Shown: one piece after another, positions 16,786 to 23,243 of the stretch
How the letters are laid out: every line of letters begins with the position of its first letter
How positions within the stretch are numbered: position 1 is the stretch's first letter
IMG/VR virus record: IMGVR_UViG_3300008113_000463
Coordinates: 1-25,222 of that record
Direction: 5' to 3' (one strand)
From: a virus
DNA length: 25,222 nt
The notes under the pieces: model-generated
What the model was told of the DNA's origin: nothing
Seen by the model: only the letters and a program-made list of their open reading frames with translations
Databases searched by the model: none
Translations under genes and position numbers: made by a program

Positions 16786-17438
16786 TTTAACCTTAGTCTG
16801 TCCAAATCTTCTGACATCTCTGTCTCAGAATAAATCTGGAACGCCTTCTGGTCATGCTTATACAGTTCAGAACTGTTCACTTCAACATACCCCTCATCCG
16901 ATTCTGACTTACCAGCAAATGGATGCATATGCTCGATGATAACATCATCTCTATAGACTAGACTACCCAGTTCGTTGCCAATATCTTTCCAAAAGTTATC
17001 TAAATAAAGATGTTTCATTGCAGGTGGAGCCATAAAGCCAAGTGTTTTAACAATGCTAGACTTAAGTAAGACTGCTGTTGGCAAATTTCTTCCTTGTAAC
17101 AGGTCGTTACCATACGCAATACCATGCTTAATATCTTTAATAGAATTAACTAACTCTGCATCCCATCCATAAGTTCTGGTTCTGTGGTCATCTCCAAGGA
17201 ATGCAATGTATTCATACTGGTCTGCATACTTGTTAGCAATAAGGTTAAGTGTTCCATTCATCATTGCCCTTGGATTAACTTCATATAATACCCCATCAAT
17301 TCTTGGATATTCTATATCATCGTCATCCAGACCAAACACAAGGTCAGTGATAGTTGAATTCTTCTTAAACTCTTCATAGAACTCGACTGACTTGTCTGGT
17401 CTGCCCCTTGTTGGAACAATTAGCAATACTTTATTCAT
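16782..17438 (-). CDS. Glycosyltransferase family 2-like protein, 218 aa
   Basis: ATG 17438 is chosen because AGGAG lies 6 bases upstream; the ATG at 17444 directly touches that AGGAG. The N-terminal MNKVLLIVPTRGRPDKS is characteristic of GT-2 proteins. FGLDDDDIEYPR and AFLGDDHRTRTYGWD (about residue 85) carry the acidic metal-binding motif. A later IEHMHPFAGKSESDEGY probably lies near the acceptor site. It is the first of the glycosylation genes, after the Cpn10 gene. Confidence 0.82.
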   Translation of the reverse strand: MNKVLLIVPTRGRPDKSVEFYEEFKKNSTITDLVFGLDDDDIEYPRIDGVLYEVNPRAMMNGTLNLIANKYADQYEYIAFLGDDHRTRTYGWDAELVNSIKDIKHGIAYGNDLLQGRNLPTAVLLKSSIVKTLGFMAPPAMKHLYLDNFWKDIGNELGSLVYRDDVIIEHMHPFAGKSESDEGYVEVNSSELYKHDQKAFQIYSETEMSEDLDRLRLN

Positions 17439-17739
17439 CTTCATCTCCTAGGATTGCCAAAACAGTTGCACTAAACAATGAGATGTAGTCTTCGCCATCA
17501 TGCTTAAACTTAATAACATTGTTAGGATTGAACATGATTTTGTCTCCTACCTTTACATCCATTGGTACACGGACACCACTCTTTAGTTGTCTACCCTCAC
17601 CTACAGCAAAGGCAACACCAATGTTCTTAGGCTGGTCCATTTCATTTTGAATAATCAGCAGACCGCTGGCGTTCTTCTCTGGCTCCGAACTTTTCTTTTC
17701 TACTTTGATAATAATAATATCTTCTGGTGCTTTAATCAT
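17431..17739 (-). CDS. groES: Co-chaperonin Cpn10/GroES, 102 aa
   Basis: The full-length pattern is present: strand MIKAPEDIIIIKVEKKS, mobile-loop region with SGLLI (about residue 25-30), GVAFAVGEGR, the VKVGDKIMF segment, and EDYISLFSATVLAIL at the end. The length matches the family (about 95-105). GroES caps the GroEL chamber; phage versions such as T4 gp31 let large capsid proteins fold. No GroEL is seen, so it should work with the host chaperonin. AAGGAG precedes the ATG. It is followed with an 8-bp overlap by a glycosyltransferase. Confidence 0.9.
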   Translation of the reverse strand: MIKAPEDIIIIKVEKKSSEPEKNASGLLIIQNEMDQPKNIGVAFAVGEGRQLKSGVRVPMDVKVGDKIMFNPNNVIKFKHDGEDYISLFSATVLAILGDEDE

Positions 17740-17742
17740 TTG

Positions 17743-18279
17743 CTACTCCTTGTCAAATGCTAGTCTAGTAATTTCTTCCGATGCCAATAGAACAGCAATC
17801 GGAGCAAGTGCAGTAATGGCTACACCAATCCATGCACGATAATCAATAAGAGAACCTTCCCAGAAACTGAGTGTGTGTGCTACGTTAGCAACAACTGACA
17901 TAGCAGCAAAGCCTGTTAGTCCTGCTAATGTTCTCCATGTACTTTCTCCACGAGCCTTAAAGACTACAAGTGAAATAGTATAGGCAAGGATAGCAGCATC
18001 TATAAATAGTGCTGGCAACCATTGCAAGAATACTGGTAGCCCTGTCCATGCAGAGACTTCATAGATACCACTAAAAGAAACGGTAAACGATGTAATCATA
18101 AGCAATGACACTAGGGCTATTGCAGTATATAGAACTGGTAAAGAGTCTGGATTAATCCTGTTAGACTTTTTAACTTTGACTACTACTTGTGTAGGTGGCT
18201 CATCTGTAATTGTTTCAGGGAACTCAACACGCTTGTTGAAATTACCGCCCTGAATGTCCCATTCTGTTGGATTGCTCAT
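17743..18279 (-). CDS. DUF2637 membrane protein, 178 aa (leaderless)
   Basis: First gene of the operon 18279-13723. A soluble, proline-rich N-terminus of about 45 residues precedes four membrane segments. The order FSGIYEVSAW, LPALFIDAAILAYTI, ARGESTWRTLAGL, VVANVAHTL is the DUF2637 signature, a family confined to Actinobacteria, their plasmids and phages. Its function is unknown. The -10 box TATAAT (18291-18286) ends 6 bases before the ATG, so the transcript should be leaderless. Confidence 0.87.
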   Translation of the reverse strand: MSNPTEWDIQGGNFNKRVEFPETITDEPPTQVVVKVKKSNRINPDSLPVLYTAIALVSLLMITSFTVSFSGIYEVSAWTGLPVFLQWLPALFIDAAILAYTISLVVFKARGESTWRTLAGLTGFAAMSVVANVAHTLSFWEGSLIDYRAWIGVAITALAPIAVLLASEEITRLAFDKE

Positions 18280-18285
18280 ACTTCT

Positions 18286-18314
18286 ATTATACCTTATTTA
18301 TCCCATTTGTCATC
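18286..18314 (-). promoter_or_regulatory. Promoter of the DUF2637-GroES-glycosylation operon
   Basis: On the minus strand TATAAT (18291-18286), preceded at 16 bp by an ATGACA-like -35 box (about 18313-18308). ATG is 6 bases beyond the -10 box. It lies in the 3' end of the DUF1599 gene. Confidence 0.65.
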
Positions 18315-18581
18315 TAGAACGAGTAGTGCGATAATTGCGTAATTTGCCATATCGATAAAAGAATCCCTAAGACTTTCATTTTCGGGGGTACTACCAGTGT
18401 CATATAGATGGTTAATGCGAGCCAACTTGTCATGTATGCGTACTCTAAGTCCATTTAATGCTCCTCCTGGACTGCCAGAAATATTCTTTGGTCCGTAATC
18501 TTTGTGCTTTTTAAGAAGCAGTTTCTCCGCTTCATCAAATGTAATGCCTACTGCTTTAATAAATTCTGCATCTAAACTCAT
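18294..18581 (-). CDS. DUF1599 / Nmad1-type protein, 95 aa
   Basis: KHKDYGPKNI (residues 25-34), then GLRVRIHDKLARINHL (about 44-59) and ESLRDSFIDMANYAIIALLVL (about 70-90) match the phage DUF1599 family, described as nucleotide-modification-associated domain 1 because of its genome context in phages with modified DNA. Its His/Asp/Glu residues suggest a metal-dependent, MazG-like all-helical fold (inference). GGAG lies just upstream of the ATG. It is the last gene of the 19509-18294 operon. Confidence 0.83.
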   Translation of the reverse strand: MSLDAEFIKAVGITFDEAEKLLLKKHKDYGPKNISGSPGGALNGLRVRIHDKLARINHLYDTGSTPENESLRDSFIDMANYAIIALLVLDDKWDK

Positions 18582-18582
18582 T

Positions 18583-18780
18583 TTAATACTCCTCGTGTTC
18601 TACTCCATGCTTGCTGTCCACATACTTGTGAATCTTGCGAAGCGTTCTAGCCTTTGCAAATGCATATACTCCAAGTGCAAATATAGCATTCCAAAAGAAT
18701 TCAGCAAACATATGCTCAACTCCAAAAGTTATTTCTATGATTGTATCAAAAAGGGATTCACCCTCGTGTGCGTGTTCCAT
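18583..18780 (-). CDS. Small membrane-associated protein, 65 aa
   Basis: The ATG overlaps the preceding stop (TAATG). The middle holds a hydrophobic helix (about residues 24-42, FAEFFWNAIFALGVYAFA), flanked by an acidic, His-containing N-terminus and a basic helix (RTLRKIHKYVDSKHG). A single-pass membrane protein is likely. Its 3' end carries the GAGGAG ribosome-binding site of the next gene. The function is unknown. Confidence 0.78.
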   Translation of the reverse strand: MEHAHEGESLFDTIIEITFGVEHMFAEFFWNAIFALGVYAFAKARTLRKIHKYVDSKHGVEHEEY

Positions 18781-18929
18781 TATTTTTTTCCTTCACAGTT
18801 CAGGATTGCCTGAACTTCATTATTAGAATATTTATCCCAACAGTTAGTTGGGCTTTGTATCATTGTAAATACAATTATACCAACAAGACCAATGATTGTC
18901 AATATGGTCAACTTAATATTAGTGGTCAC
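18780..18929 (-). CDS. Small membrane protein with two cysteines, 49 aa, GTG start
   Basis: GTG 18929 overlaps the upstream TGA; TAA 18780-18782 overlaps the next ATG. Residues 6-24 are hydrophobic (KLTILTIIGLVGIIVFTMI), followed by NCWDKYSNNEVQAILNCEGK with two cysteines that might pair outside the membrane. The C-x15-C ending with the E-A-I-x-x-C pattern is recurrent in small phage membrane proteins I have seen, without known role. It fills the gap between its two coupled neighbours exactly, which supports it as real. Confidence 0.75.
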   Translation of the reverse strand: MTTNIKLTILTIIGLVGIIVFTMIQSPTNCWDKYSNNEVQAILNCEGKK

Positions 18930-19258
18930 TTAGTTAGCCATTCGACTAACTTTGGATTGTCTTTCAATACCGCCAGTAGTCCAGTCTCATACATAGCAAT
19001 AAAGTAATGCTCCCAAGTTTCAAAGTCATCTTCTTTATTTGGTCTTGGCATACCATCATTATTCATTCTGATAGCATGTAGAACTTCGTGAAGCAATGTA
19101 ATTTGTTGCTTGCCATTACCCAGACCCTCTGCAATCACAATAAGATTCTTATTATCTAGGGTATATCCATAAGCCCCATCATTCAACATACCATCCACAT
19201 TTGGGTCACGTTCAAGAACGTCAAACTTCTGTGGTCCAACCTTAACAATTTTAATCAT
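18926..19258 (-). CDS. Zincin-like metalloprotease protein, 110 aa
   Basis: TLLHEVLHAIR (about residues 55-65) is an HExxH zinc-binding motif, and the later Glu residues in EDDFETWEHYF could give the third ligand. The N-terminal part forms strands (IKIVKVGPQKFDVLE). Small phage HExxH proteins of this size are known; some resemble ImmA/IrrE-type peptidases, but substrate and activity are unknown here. The ATG is coupled to the upstream stop by TAATG. Confidence 0.82.
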   Translation of the reverse strand: MIKIVKVGPQKFDVLERDPNVDGMLNDGAYGYTLDNKNLIVIAEGLGNGKQQITLLHEVLHAIRMNNDGMPRPNKEDDFETWEHYFIAMYETGLLAVLKDNPKLVEWLTK

Positions 19259-19509
19259 TATCTTATCTTTCTAATTAGGCTAATAGCCGCTTGTAGTCCT
19301 GCTAGTGTGCCTGGACTATAGTGTTGTTTGTTCTTATCAATATCTTTTTGAATACCAGCAATCATAACTTTACGTTGCTCTGCAAGTGCTTTCTTGCTGC
19401 CCACGGTAAATCCTTCCGTCCAGCCATCTGCATGACCTTTCTCATATCCTAAGTCATACTTGCGTTTAAATGTGCGTTGTAGGCGTGTAGCCCAATCAGG
19501 TTTACTCAT
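19258..19509 (-). CDS. YDLGYEKGHADGW-type hypothetical protein, 83 aa (leaderless)
   Basis: The ATG is exactly 6 bases beyond a TAAAAT -10 box, with a perfect TTGACA -35 box, so it is leaderless. The N-terminus is basic (LQRTFKRK). The motif YDLGYEKGHADGWTEGF, with glycines every 4 residues, resembles the proteins at 9345-9518 and 11850-12089. A basic helical half follows, ending LAGLQAAISLIRKIR. It leads the operon 19509-18294. The function is unknown. Confidence 0.82.
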   Translation of the reverse strand: MSKPDWATRLQRTFKRKYDLGYEKGHADGWTEGFTVGSKKALAEQRKVMIAGIQKDIDKNKQHYSPGTLAGLQAAISLIRKIR

Positions 19510-19515
19510 ATATAT

Positions 19516-19544
19516 ATTTTACCTTATCTCTTTGATTTTGTCAA
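19516..19544 (-). promoter_or_regulatory. Sigma-A promoter of the 19509-18294 operon
   Basis: On the minus strand TTGACA (19544-19539), a 17-bp spacer, TAAAAT (19521-19516), then ATATAT and ATG. It lies 3 bases past the tRNA-Ser gene, so that gene and this operon are separate units. Confidence 0.85.
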
Positions 19545-19547
19545 TAG

Positions 19548-19632
19548 CGGAAGTAGTAGGATTCGAACCTACGGTACTTTTCAGTACGCCACGTTAGCAA
19601 TGTGGTGCCTTAGACCTCTCAGCCATACTTCC
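19548..19632 (-). tRNA. tRNA-Ser (anticodon GCT)
   Basis: Acceptor stem GGAAGTA (19632-19626) with TACTTCC (19555-19549) and discriminator G (19548), as expected for serine. The anticodon stem-loop is CCACA-TTGCTAA-CGTGG with anticodon GCT. A long variable arm (TACT/AGTA) and T-arm GTAGG-TTCGAAT-CCTAC follow. Length 85; CCA is not encoded. It reads AGC and AGT serine codons. Confidence 0.95.
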
Positions 19633-19638
19633 ATATTA

Positions 19639-19887
19639 TTAATTAAATAAACTAGAAAGTCTGGCTTCTGTGGCTGTTCCTTTGTGGAAGATTTCTTTGC
19701 CATCCGCCTTGCCAATAAAAGCAGGAACTCCACGAACCTCATGTTGCTGGAATACGCTTACATCTTCGTCAGCATCATACTTAGTATAAACAATGTCAGG
19801 ATTATCTTTAAGAAACTTATCTAACACTGGCTGCATCTGCTTGCATGGCTGACACCATGTAGCACTAAAATGAATCAGTTCTCTCAC
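19639..19887 (-). CDS. Thioredoxin-like protein, 82 aa
   Basis: ATWCQPCKQM (residues about 9-18) is the redox-active WCxxC site; EVRGVPAFIG (about 50-59) holds the cis-Pro opposite it. At 82 residues it is short for thioredoxin (about 105) and closer to glutaredoxin-like or T4-type phage thioredoxins. It probably reduces disulfides in the cytoplasm, for example with ribonucleotide reductase, though none is in view. It starts with GTG 19887, with AGGAG upstream, and overlaps the preceding stop by one base. Confidence 0.9.
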   Translation of the reverse strand: MRELIHFSATWCQPCKQMQPVLDKFLKDNPDIVYTKYDADEDVSVFQQHEVRGVPAFIGKADGKEIFHKGTATEARLSSLFN

Positions 19888-21140
19888 TACTTACTCCTAA
19901 GAGTCTTAAGTTTATGTCCAACTAATGTGTCTGTTGGCTTACCGTCACGATAAAGTCTAATAACTGCAGCAGGGTCTTCTGGTGTTCCAGTTATTACAAA
20001 GTCTGAGTTAGGAACATTGTACTTACCATTTCTAATAATTCTAACAATCTTTCCTGTTGCTGTACCCCCAGAAGAATTCCAGGAAACCATACTGCCAACA
20101 CTGCCAGCCTTGGATAGTTGTCCTTGGTCTGAATAATCTTTACCAAAATCAGCGAACAAAGCCTTGTCTGCTTCTCTAGTTGCAATAGCACGAGACCAAC
20201 TGTAGCCAGCGTCACCGCCCCAAGCGTCCCACATAATTCTTCCGTTGCTTGGGTTGCTTGTGTTGTTAAAGTCTTTGCCCTTCTTGTCTACTTCGTGGCG
20301 TGAGAAGAATGAATACATTCTTTTTACTACGCTAAGTGACATTGAACGTCCTGCTACGATATCTCTGGCTCTACCCCAACCAACTGGAGTACCTGCACCT
20401 GTAGCCTTGCCTTCTTCTTTCCAACGGATAGCACGAGCAGCAGCAGATTTCATTCCAGCAGTAGGAGTATACCCCTCTGCCTTTTCTACACCCTCATATT
20501 CCATCTCGTCTTCGTCTTCTCCATCCATTGTGTGACCATCCAGAGTCTCTAGGTATATCGCATCCTTGTACATCATGCCAATGCTGTATGCAGTTGGCTC
20601 CCAAGTTCCTGGTTCATCTTCGTCTTCTTCATAAATTCTAACAGCCATTGCTGGATTCTCTGGTGGCATTGATTGAATAGCATACTCTGTTCCAGGAACA
20701 CCATACACGCCACCCTCAGTCATAATGTGCTCTACCATTCCGTGAACCATTCCCTCTGTGGTCATGCCCATTACATAGCAACCCTCCATGATTTCTCCGC
20801 CTTGCTTATACATAGCACTGATTGATGTGCCACCGCTAGAGAAAGCACCAGATGCATCTGCACCATTGCCACCTTGTAGTCTTGGCTTACGAAGTTTAAC
20901 TTTCTTTCCACCACGCATAGATGTTGGTGTCTTTACTCCAACGTTTGGATACTTAGGATTTGCTGTGGATGATGGGTTTACGCCTGTGTCTGCCTTGTCT
21001 GCTTCAGCAGCATATAGAGCCTGAACCTGATTAACTGCGGCTTCCTGTGTCATGTGGCAACCCATAACTTCTCCGCCTTCTTTTACTACTGGATACCCTG
21101 AGCACCCATTTGAACCTTTAGAACCTACTGCATATGGCAT
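19887..21140 (-). CDS. Multidomain phage protein with C-terminal Hva1/TUDOR-like domain, 417 aa
   Basis: ATG 21140 has AAGGAG upstream. The N-terminal 50 residues (MPYAVGSKGSNGCSGYPVVKE, CHMTQEAAVNQVQAL) resemble a motif at the start of many phage structural-region proteins. A beta-rich part with repeated EG and GG turns follows (about 110-200). Residues about 225-315 carry the conserved AARAIRWKEEG, GWGRARDIVAGR, RMYSFFSRHEVDK and GRIMWDAWGGDAGYSW series, also seen in phage head-region and portal-linked proteins. The last 70 (VGSMVSWNSSGGTATGKI) fit an Hva1/TUDOR-like barrel. The role is unknown, perhaps structural or a maturation-linked protein. Confidence 0.85.
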   Translation of the reverse strand: MPYAVGSKGSNGCSGYPVVKEGGEVMGCHMTQEAAVNQVQALYAAEADKADTGVNPSSTANPKYPNVGVKTPTSMRGGKKVKLRKPRLQGGNGADASGAFSSGGTSISAMYKQGGEIMEGCYVMGMTTEGMVHGMVEHIMTEGGVYGVPGTEYAIQSMPPENPAMAVRIYEEDEDEPGTWEPTAYSIGMMYKDAIYLETLDGHTMDGEDEDEMEYEGVEKAEGYTPTAGMKSAAARAIRWKEEGKATGAGTPVGWGRARDIVAGRSMSLSVVKRMYSFFSRHEVDKKGKDFNNTSNPSNGRIMWDAWGGDAGYSWSRAIATREADKALFADFGKDYSDQGQLSKAGSVGSMVSWNSSGGTATGKIVRIIRNGKYNVPNSDFVITGTPEDPAAVIRLYRDGKPTDTLVGHKLKTLRSK

Positions 21141-21184
21141 TAGCGATTCATCTCCTTTTGATTTGTAAAGTATTTCATCTAAAC

Positions 21185-21190
21185 ATTATA
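21185..21190 (-). promoter_or_regulatory. Extended -10 promoter of the 417-aa gene
   Basis: On the minus strand TATAAT (21190-21185), immediately preceded by TGG, an extended -10 pattern. No good -35 box is seen 16-18 bp upstream. It lies about 45 bp upstream of the ATG at 21140. Confidence 0.5.
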
Positions 21191-21237
21191 CCACATGTAT
21201 TAGGTAGGCAGTTTTAGTCATACCCAGGACTTCCGAC

Positions 21238-21642
21238 TTACTTAATAGTAATAGTCTTAGGTTTCTTTTCCTCTGGAACATTGATAACTAAATCAATAGT
21301 CAGAATACCGTGCTTCAGTTCAGCCTTAGCGACTTCAGCATATTCTGGTAGAGTAAAAGAACGAGTGAATTTACGACCAGCAATACCCTTGTAAACATAG
21401 CGGATATCTTCTGGTAGTTCTTTGTCTTCTTTCGTTTCACCAGCAACAGTTAGAATGTTCTTGTCTGTTGTGATGGTTACGTCATCCTTCTCAAATCCTG
21501 CTAGAGCGAATTCAAGATACCATTCGTTCTTTTCCTTTGAGTGGATTACGTTGTAGGGTGGGTATGTAGCCCTGTTTGGTTGTGCAAACATCTTATCAAA
21601 TTCCTGACTAAGTGTTGCGAATGGGTCTGTATAGATTACCAT
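21238..21642 (-). CDS. Small heat-shock protein, Hsp20/alpha-crystallin family, 134 aa
   Basis: ATG 21642 is set by AGGAG 9 bases upstream; the ATG at 21651 touches that site. FALAGFEKDDVTITTDKNILTVAGE (about 42-66) and FTRSFTLPEYAEVAKAELKHGILTI (about 88-112) are diagnostic of the alpha-crystallin domain. A VPEEKKPKTITI tail holds the usual IxI-like motif. It is an ATP-independent chaperone holding unfolded proteins; such genes are frequent in cyanophages and other large phages. It is a separate unit. Confidence 0.93.
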   Translation of the reverse strand: MVIYTDPFATLSQEFDKMFAQPNRATYPPYNVIHSKEKNEWYLEFALAGFEKDDVTITTDKNILTVAGETKEDKELPEDIRYVYKGIAGRKFTRSFTLPEYAEVAKAELKHGILTIDLVINVPEEKKPKTITIK

Positions 21643-21701
21643 TTGTATCATCTCCTTTTAAGCGAGTTATTTTTGTACCCCCAATTGGCAGGTACATATT
21701 T

Positions 21702-21730
21702 ATTATAGCAAAAAAGGATAGGCTTTGCAA
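21702..21730 (-). promoter_or_regulatory. Promoter of the Hsp20 gene
   Basis: On the minus strand TTGCAA (21730-21725), a 17-bp spacer and TATAAT (21707-21702). The -35 box lies inside the loop of the terminator of the upstream operon. Confidence 0.65.
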
Positions 21731-21739
21731 CCTATCCTT
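21710..21739 (-). terminator. Intrinsic terminator of the 25.2-21.7 kb operon
   Basis: Minus-strand stem AAGGATAGG/CCTATCCTT (21739-21731 with 21722-21714) with an 8-base loop, followed by a T-run (21713-21710). Confidence 0.9.
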
Positions 21740-21754
21740 CAATGCTTGTTAAGA

Positions 21755-22036
21755 TTACTTCTTTGTAACGGTCTTCTTAACTGTTACAGTCTTCTTAACT
21801 GGTGCCTTCTTTGGTGTTGCCTTTGCAAGTGCTTCCTTGATATCTGCTTCCTTTGGAACAATGCCAAAAGCAGGGTCCTTCGGGTTGATGTATCTTAGAG
21901 CAACTGGCAATACTGCAGCAACCAATGACCACGCTAGGTCTAGTGGGTCAGTTACCCCTGCTAGATAGAGTGCAGAAGCCGCACCAAGTACGCTTCTTCC
22001 ATATGAGGCAGCAAGTGCCTTTAGTTTTGCATCCAT
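21755..22036 (-). CDS. Holin-like two-segment membrane protein with lysine tail, 93 aa
   Basis: AAGGAG precedes the ATG. Residues about 10-28 (SYGRSVLGAASALYLAGV) and about 33-48 (LAWSLVAAVLPVALRYI) form two hydrophobic stretches joined by TDPLD, then NPKDPAFG. This order is seen in actinobacterial phage proteins annotated as holin or membrane proteins. The last 25 residues are repeated Lys-Thr-Val and Lys-Pro units. Location downstream of the M23 peptidase in the same operon supports a lysis role, but this is inference. Confidence 0.72.
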   Translation of the reverse strand: MDAKLKALAASYGRSVLGAASALYLAGVTDPLDLAWSLVAAVLPVALRYINPKDPAFGIVPKEADIKEALAKATPKKAPVKKTVTVKKTVTKK

Positions 22037-22058
22037 TTTATTTCTCCTTGTTTAGTGC

Positions 22059-22493
22059 CTAGTTATTAGGCGTTTCTGTATTCTCTGGCAAGACAGATTT
22101 TAGTTTGTCATATGCCTCGGAAATTTCTGATAATATTTTGGTGTGAGCAGTTTCGCCATTCAATATGCCAAACCTCATAGCCCACTTCAATAGAGGGTCT
22201 ACAGTCTTGTCAAATTCAGATAGGGCTGTCTGCACTTCTTCAATATACTGGAACGCCCAGTCACGAGATTGTGAGATAAACCTAACAAATCCATCTGTTT
22301 CAGAAAGTTCTTTTGTAGAAAGTTCTTTTTGCAACTCTTCTATCTTCTGTCCAAGCATGTGCTTGTGCATCTCTGACTGAATATATAAAGATAAAATCTT
22401 TTTCTTCTGAATGTTTGATTTAACAATCACATACAGCAAAATAAAGATTATAGAGATTGCAGTGCCAAACAATGCTAAGTTTAATAAATCCAT
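22059..22493 (-). CDS. Membrane-anchored coiled-coil protein, 144 aa
   Basis: One N-terminal membrane helix (residues about 5-24, LALFGTAISIIFILLYVIV) is followed by a lysine-rich segment and a long helix to about residue 60 with coiled-coil character (EELQKELSTKELSE). The rest is helical and polar (DWAFQYIEEVQTALSEFDKTV) with a PENTETPNN end. Similar layouts are found in phage spanin-like and anchoring proteins, but no motif decides this. GGAAGAG lies upstream of the ATG. Confidence 0.78.
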   Translation of the reverse strand: MDLLNLALFGTAISIIFILLYVIVKSNIQKKKILSLYIQSEMHKHMLGQKIEELQKELSTKELSETDGFVRFISQSRDWAFQYIEEVQTALSEFDKTVDPLLKWAMRFGILNGETAHTKILSEISEAYDKLKSVLPENTETPNN

Positions 22494-22494
22494 T

Positions 22495-22728
22495 TTACTC
22501 TTCCAGTGCTTCTCTTAGAATCATTACGATTGCTCCCAAGTTTTCTAGCGTAGATTTTACATCATTAATGTATTTAACTGCGGCTTCTAGGTCTTCTTCT
22601 GGAACTGCTAACAGTTCTTTTGGGTCAATCTGAATTGTAATAAAGTCCTCGTTCTCTAAAAGAACAACACCAAAATTCTTTGGTGGAACTATTGCTTTAA
22701 ATGCTGTAGCCATTTCTGCTGTATACAT
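22495..22728 (-). CDS. Hypothetical protein, 77 aa
   Basis: AAGGAG lies just upstream of the ATG, at the end of the WhiB gene. The protein has a beta-prone centre (FGVVLLENEDFITIQIDPKELLAV) and a helical C-terminus (VKYINDVKSTLENLGAIVMILREALEE). It is acidic; no family is recognised. It follows the WhiB gene closely, so the two are probably co-expressed. Confidence 0.8.
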   Translation of the reverse strand: MYTAEMATAFKAIVPPKNFGVVLLENEDFITIQIDPKELLAVPEEDLEAAVKYINDVKSTLENLGAIVMILREALEE

Positions 22729-23019
22729 TTAATACTCCTTATCTATTGTTAAGTTTTGCCAGGTGTCTCCCCAGTCTTGTTTTGTTTTGTGTTTGTTGAA
22801 CTCTCTAGATATCTTACCTCTATCTAAGTATACACCACCCCAGACACCTACTGCTTTTTGAGATACCCCAACAGCAAAACAAGTTCTAGCAACTGGACAG
22901 ATAGAGCAAAGAGAATCTATTTCTTTCCTTACTTCAACATCTTCTTCATATGTGTCAAAGAATAAATTAACATCGTCTCCGCTACATATTGCTTCGTCTT
23001 TCCATTTATCATTTGACAT
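22729..23019 (-). CDS. whiB: WhiB-like [4Fe-4S] transcription regulator, 96 aa
   Basis: Four conserved cysteines: Cys in EAIC (about 12), then CSICPVARTC (about 38-47, with CxxC and a third Cys). GVWGGVYL (about 58-65) is the invariant G-[VI]-W-G-G turn that contacts DNA or sigma. Such proteins hold an iron-sulphur cluster, bind region 4 of sigma-A and change promoter choice; they occur only in Actinobacteria and their phages. It could therefore act on the unusual promoters of the left arm, an inference only. It overlaps the next upstream gene by 11 bp. Confidence 0.93.
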   Translation of the reverse strand: MSNDKWKDEAICSGDDVNLFFDTYEEDVEVRKEIDSLCSICPVARTCFAVGVSQKAVGVWGGVYLDRGKISREFNKHKTKQDWGDTWQNLTIDKEY

Positions 23020-23230
23020 TCTTCTTTACCAAACCAGCAGGTATATTCCAGCCATCAGTATTCGCATCAAAACGATTAGCGATATACCATTCGTTATTGA
23101 TAAACTTGGCATTTGGTTTCATCCATGCCATAGCAGACTTTTTCAGTTCTACAACTGTCCAGCCATCCCACGATAGAAACTTATTGTTTTCTACAATTGT
23201 TTCCATTTTCTCTAGTGATTGAATTAACAT
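23009..23230 (-). CDS. Hypothetical protein, 73 aa
   Basis: ATG 23230 has AAAGGAG 5 bases upstream; a GTG at 23236 lies inside that signal. Residues about 22-40 (DGWTVVELKKSAMAWMKPN) and the later WYIANRFDANTDGWNIP give a small, tryptophan-rich alpha/beta protein. No motif of known function. It is coupled to the WhiB gene by overlap. Confidence 0.78.
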   Translation of the reverse strand: MLIQSLEKMETIVENNKFLSWDGWTVVELKKSAMAWMKPNAKFINNEWYIANRFDANTDGWNIPAGLVKKNVK

Positions 23231-23243
23231 AATCACTCCTTTA

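Noticed and set aside
19548-19632. tRNA-Ser as a phage attachment site
   Set aside because: No integrase gene, no repeat of the tRNA 3' end and no sign of prophage borders are visible in the window.
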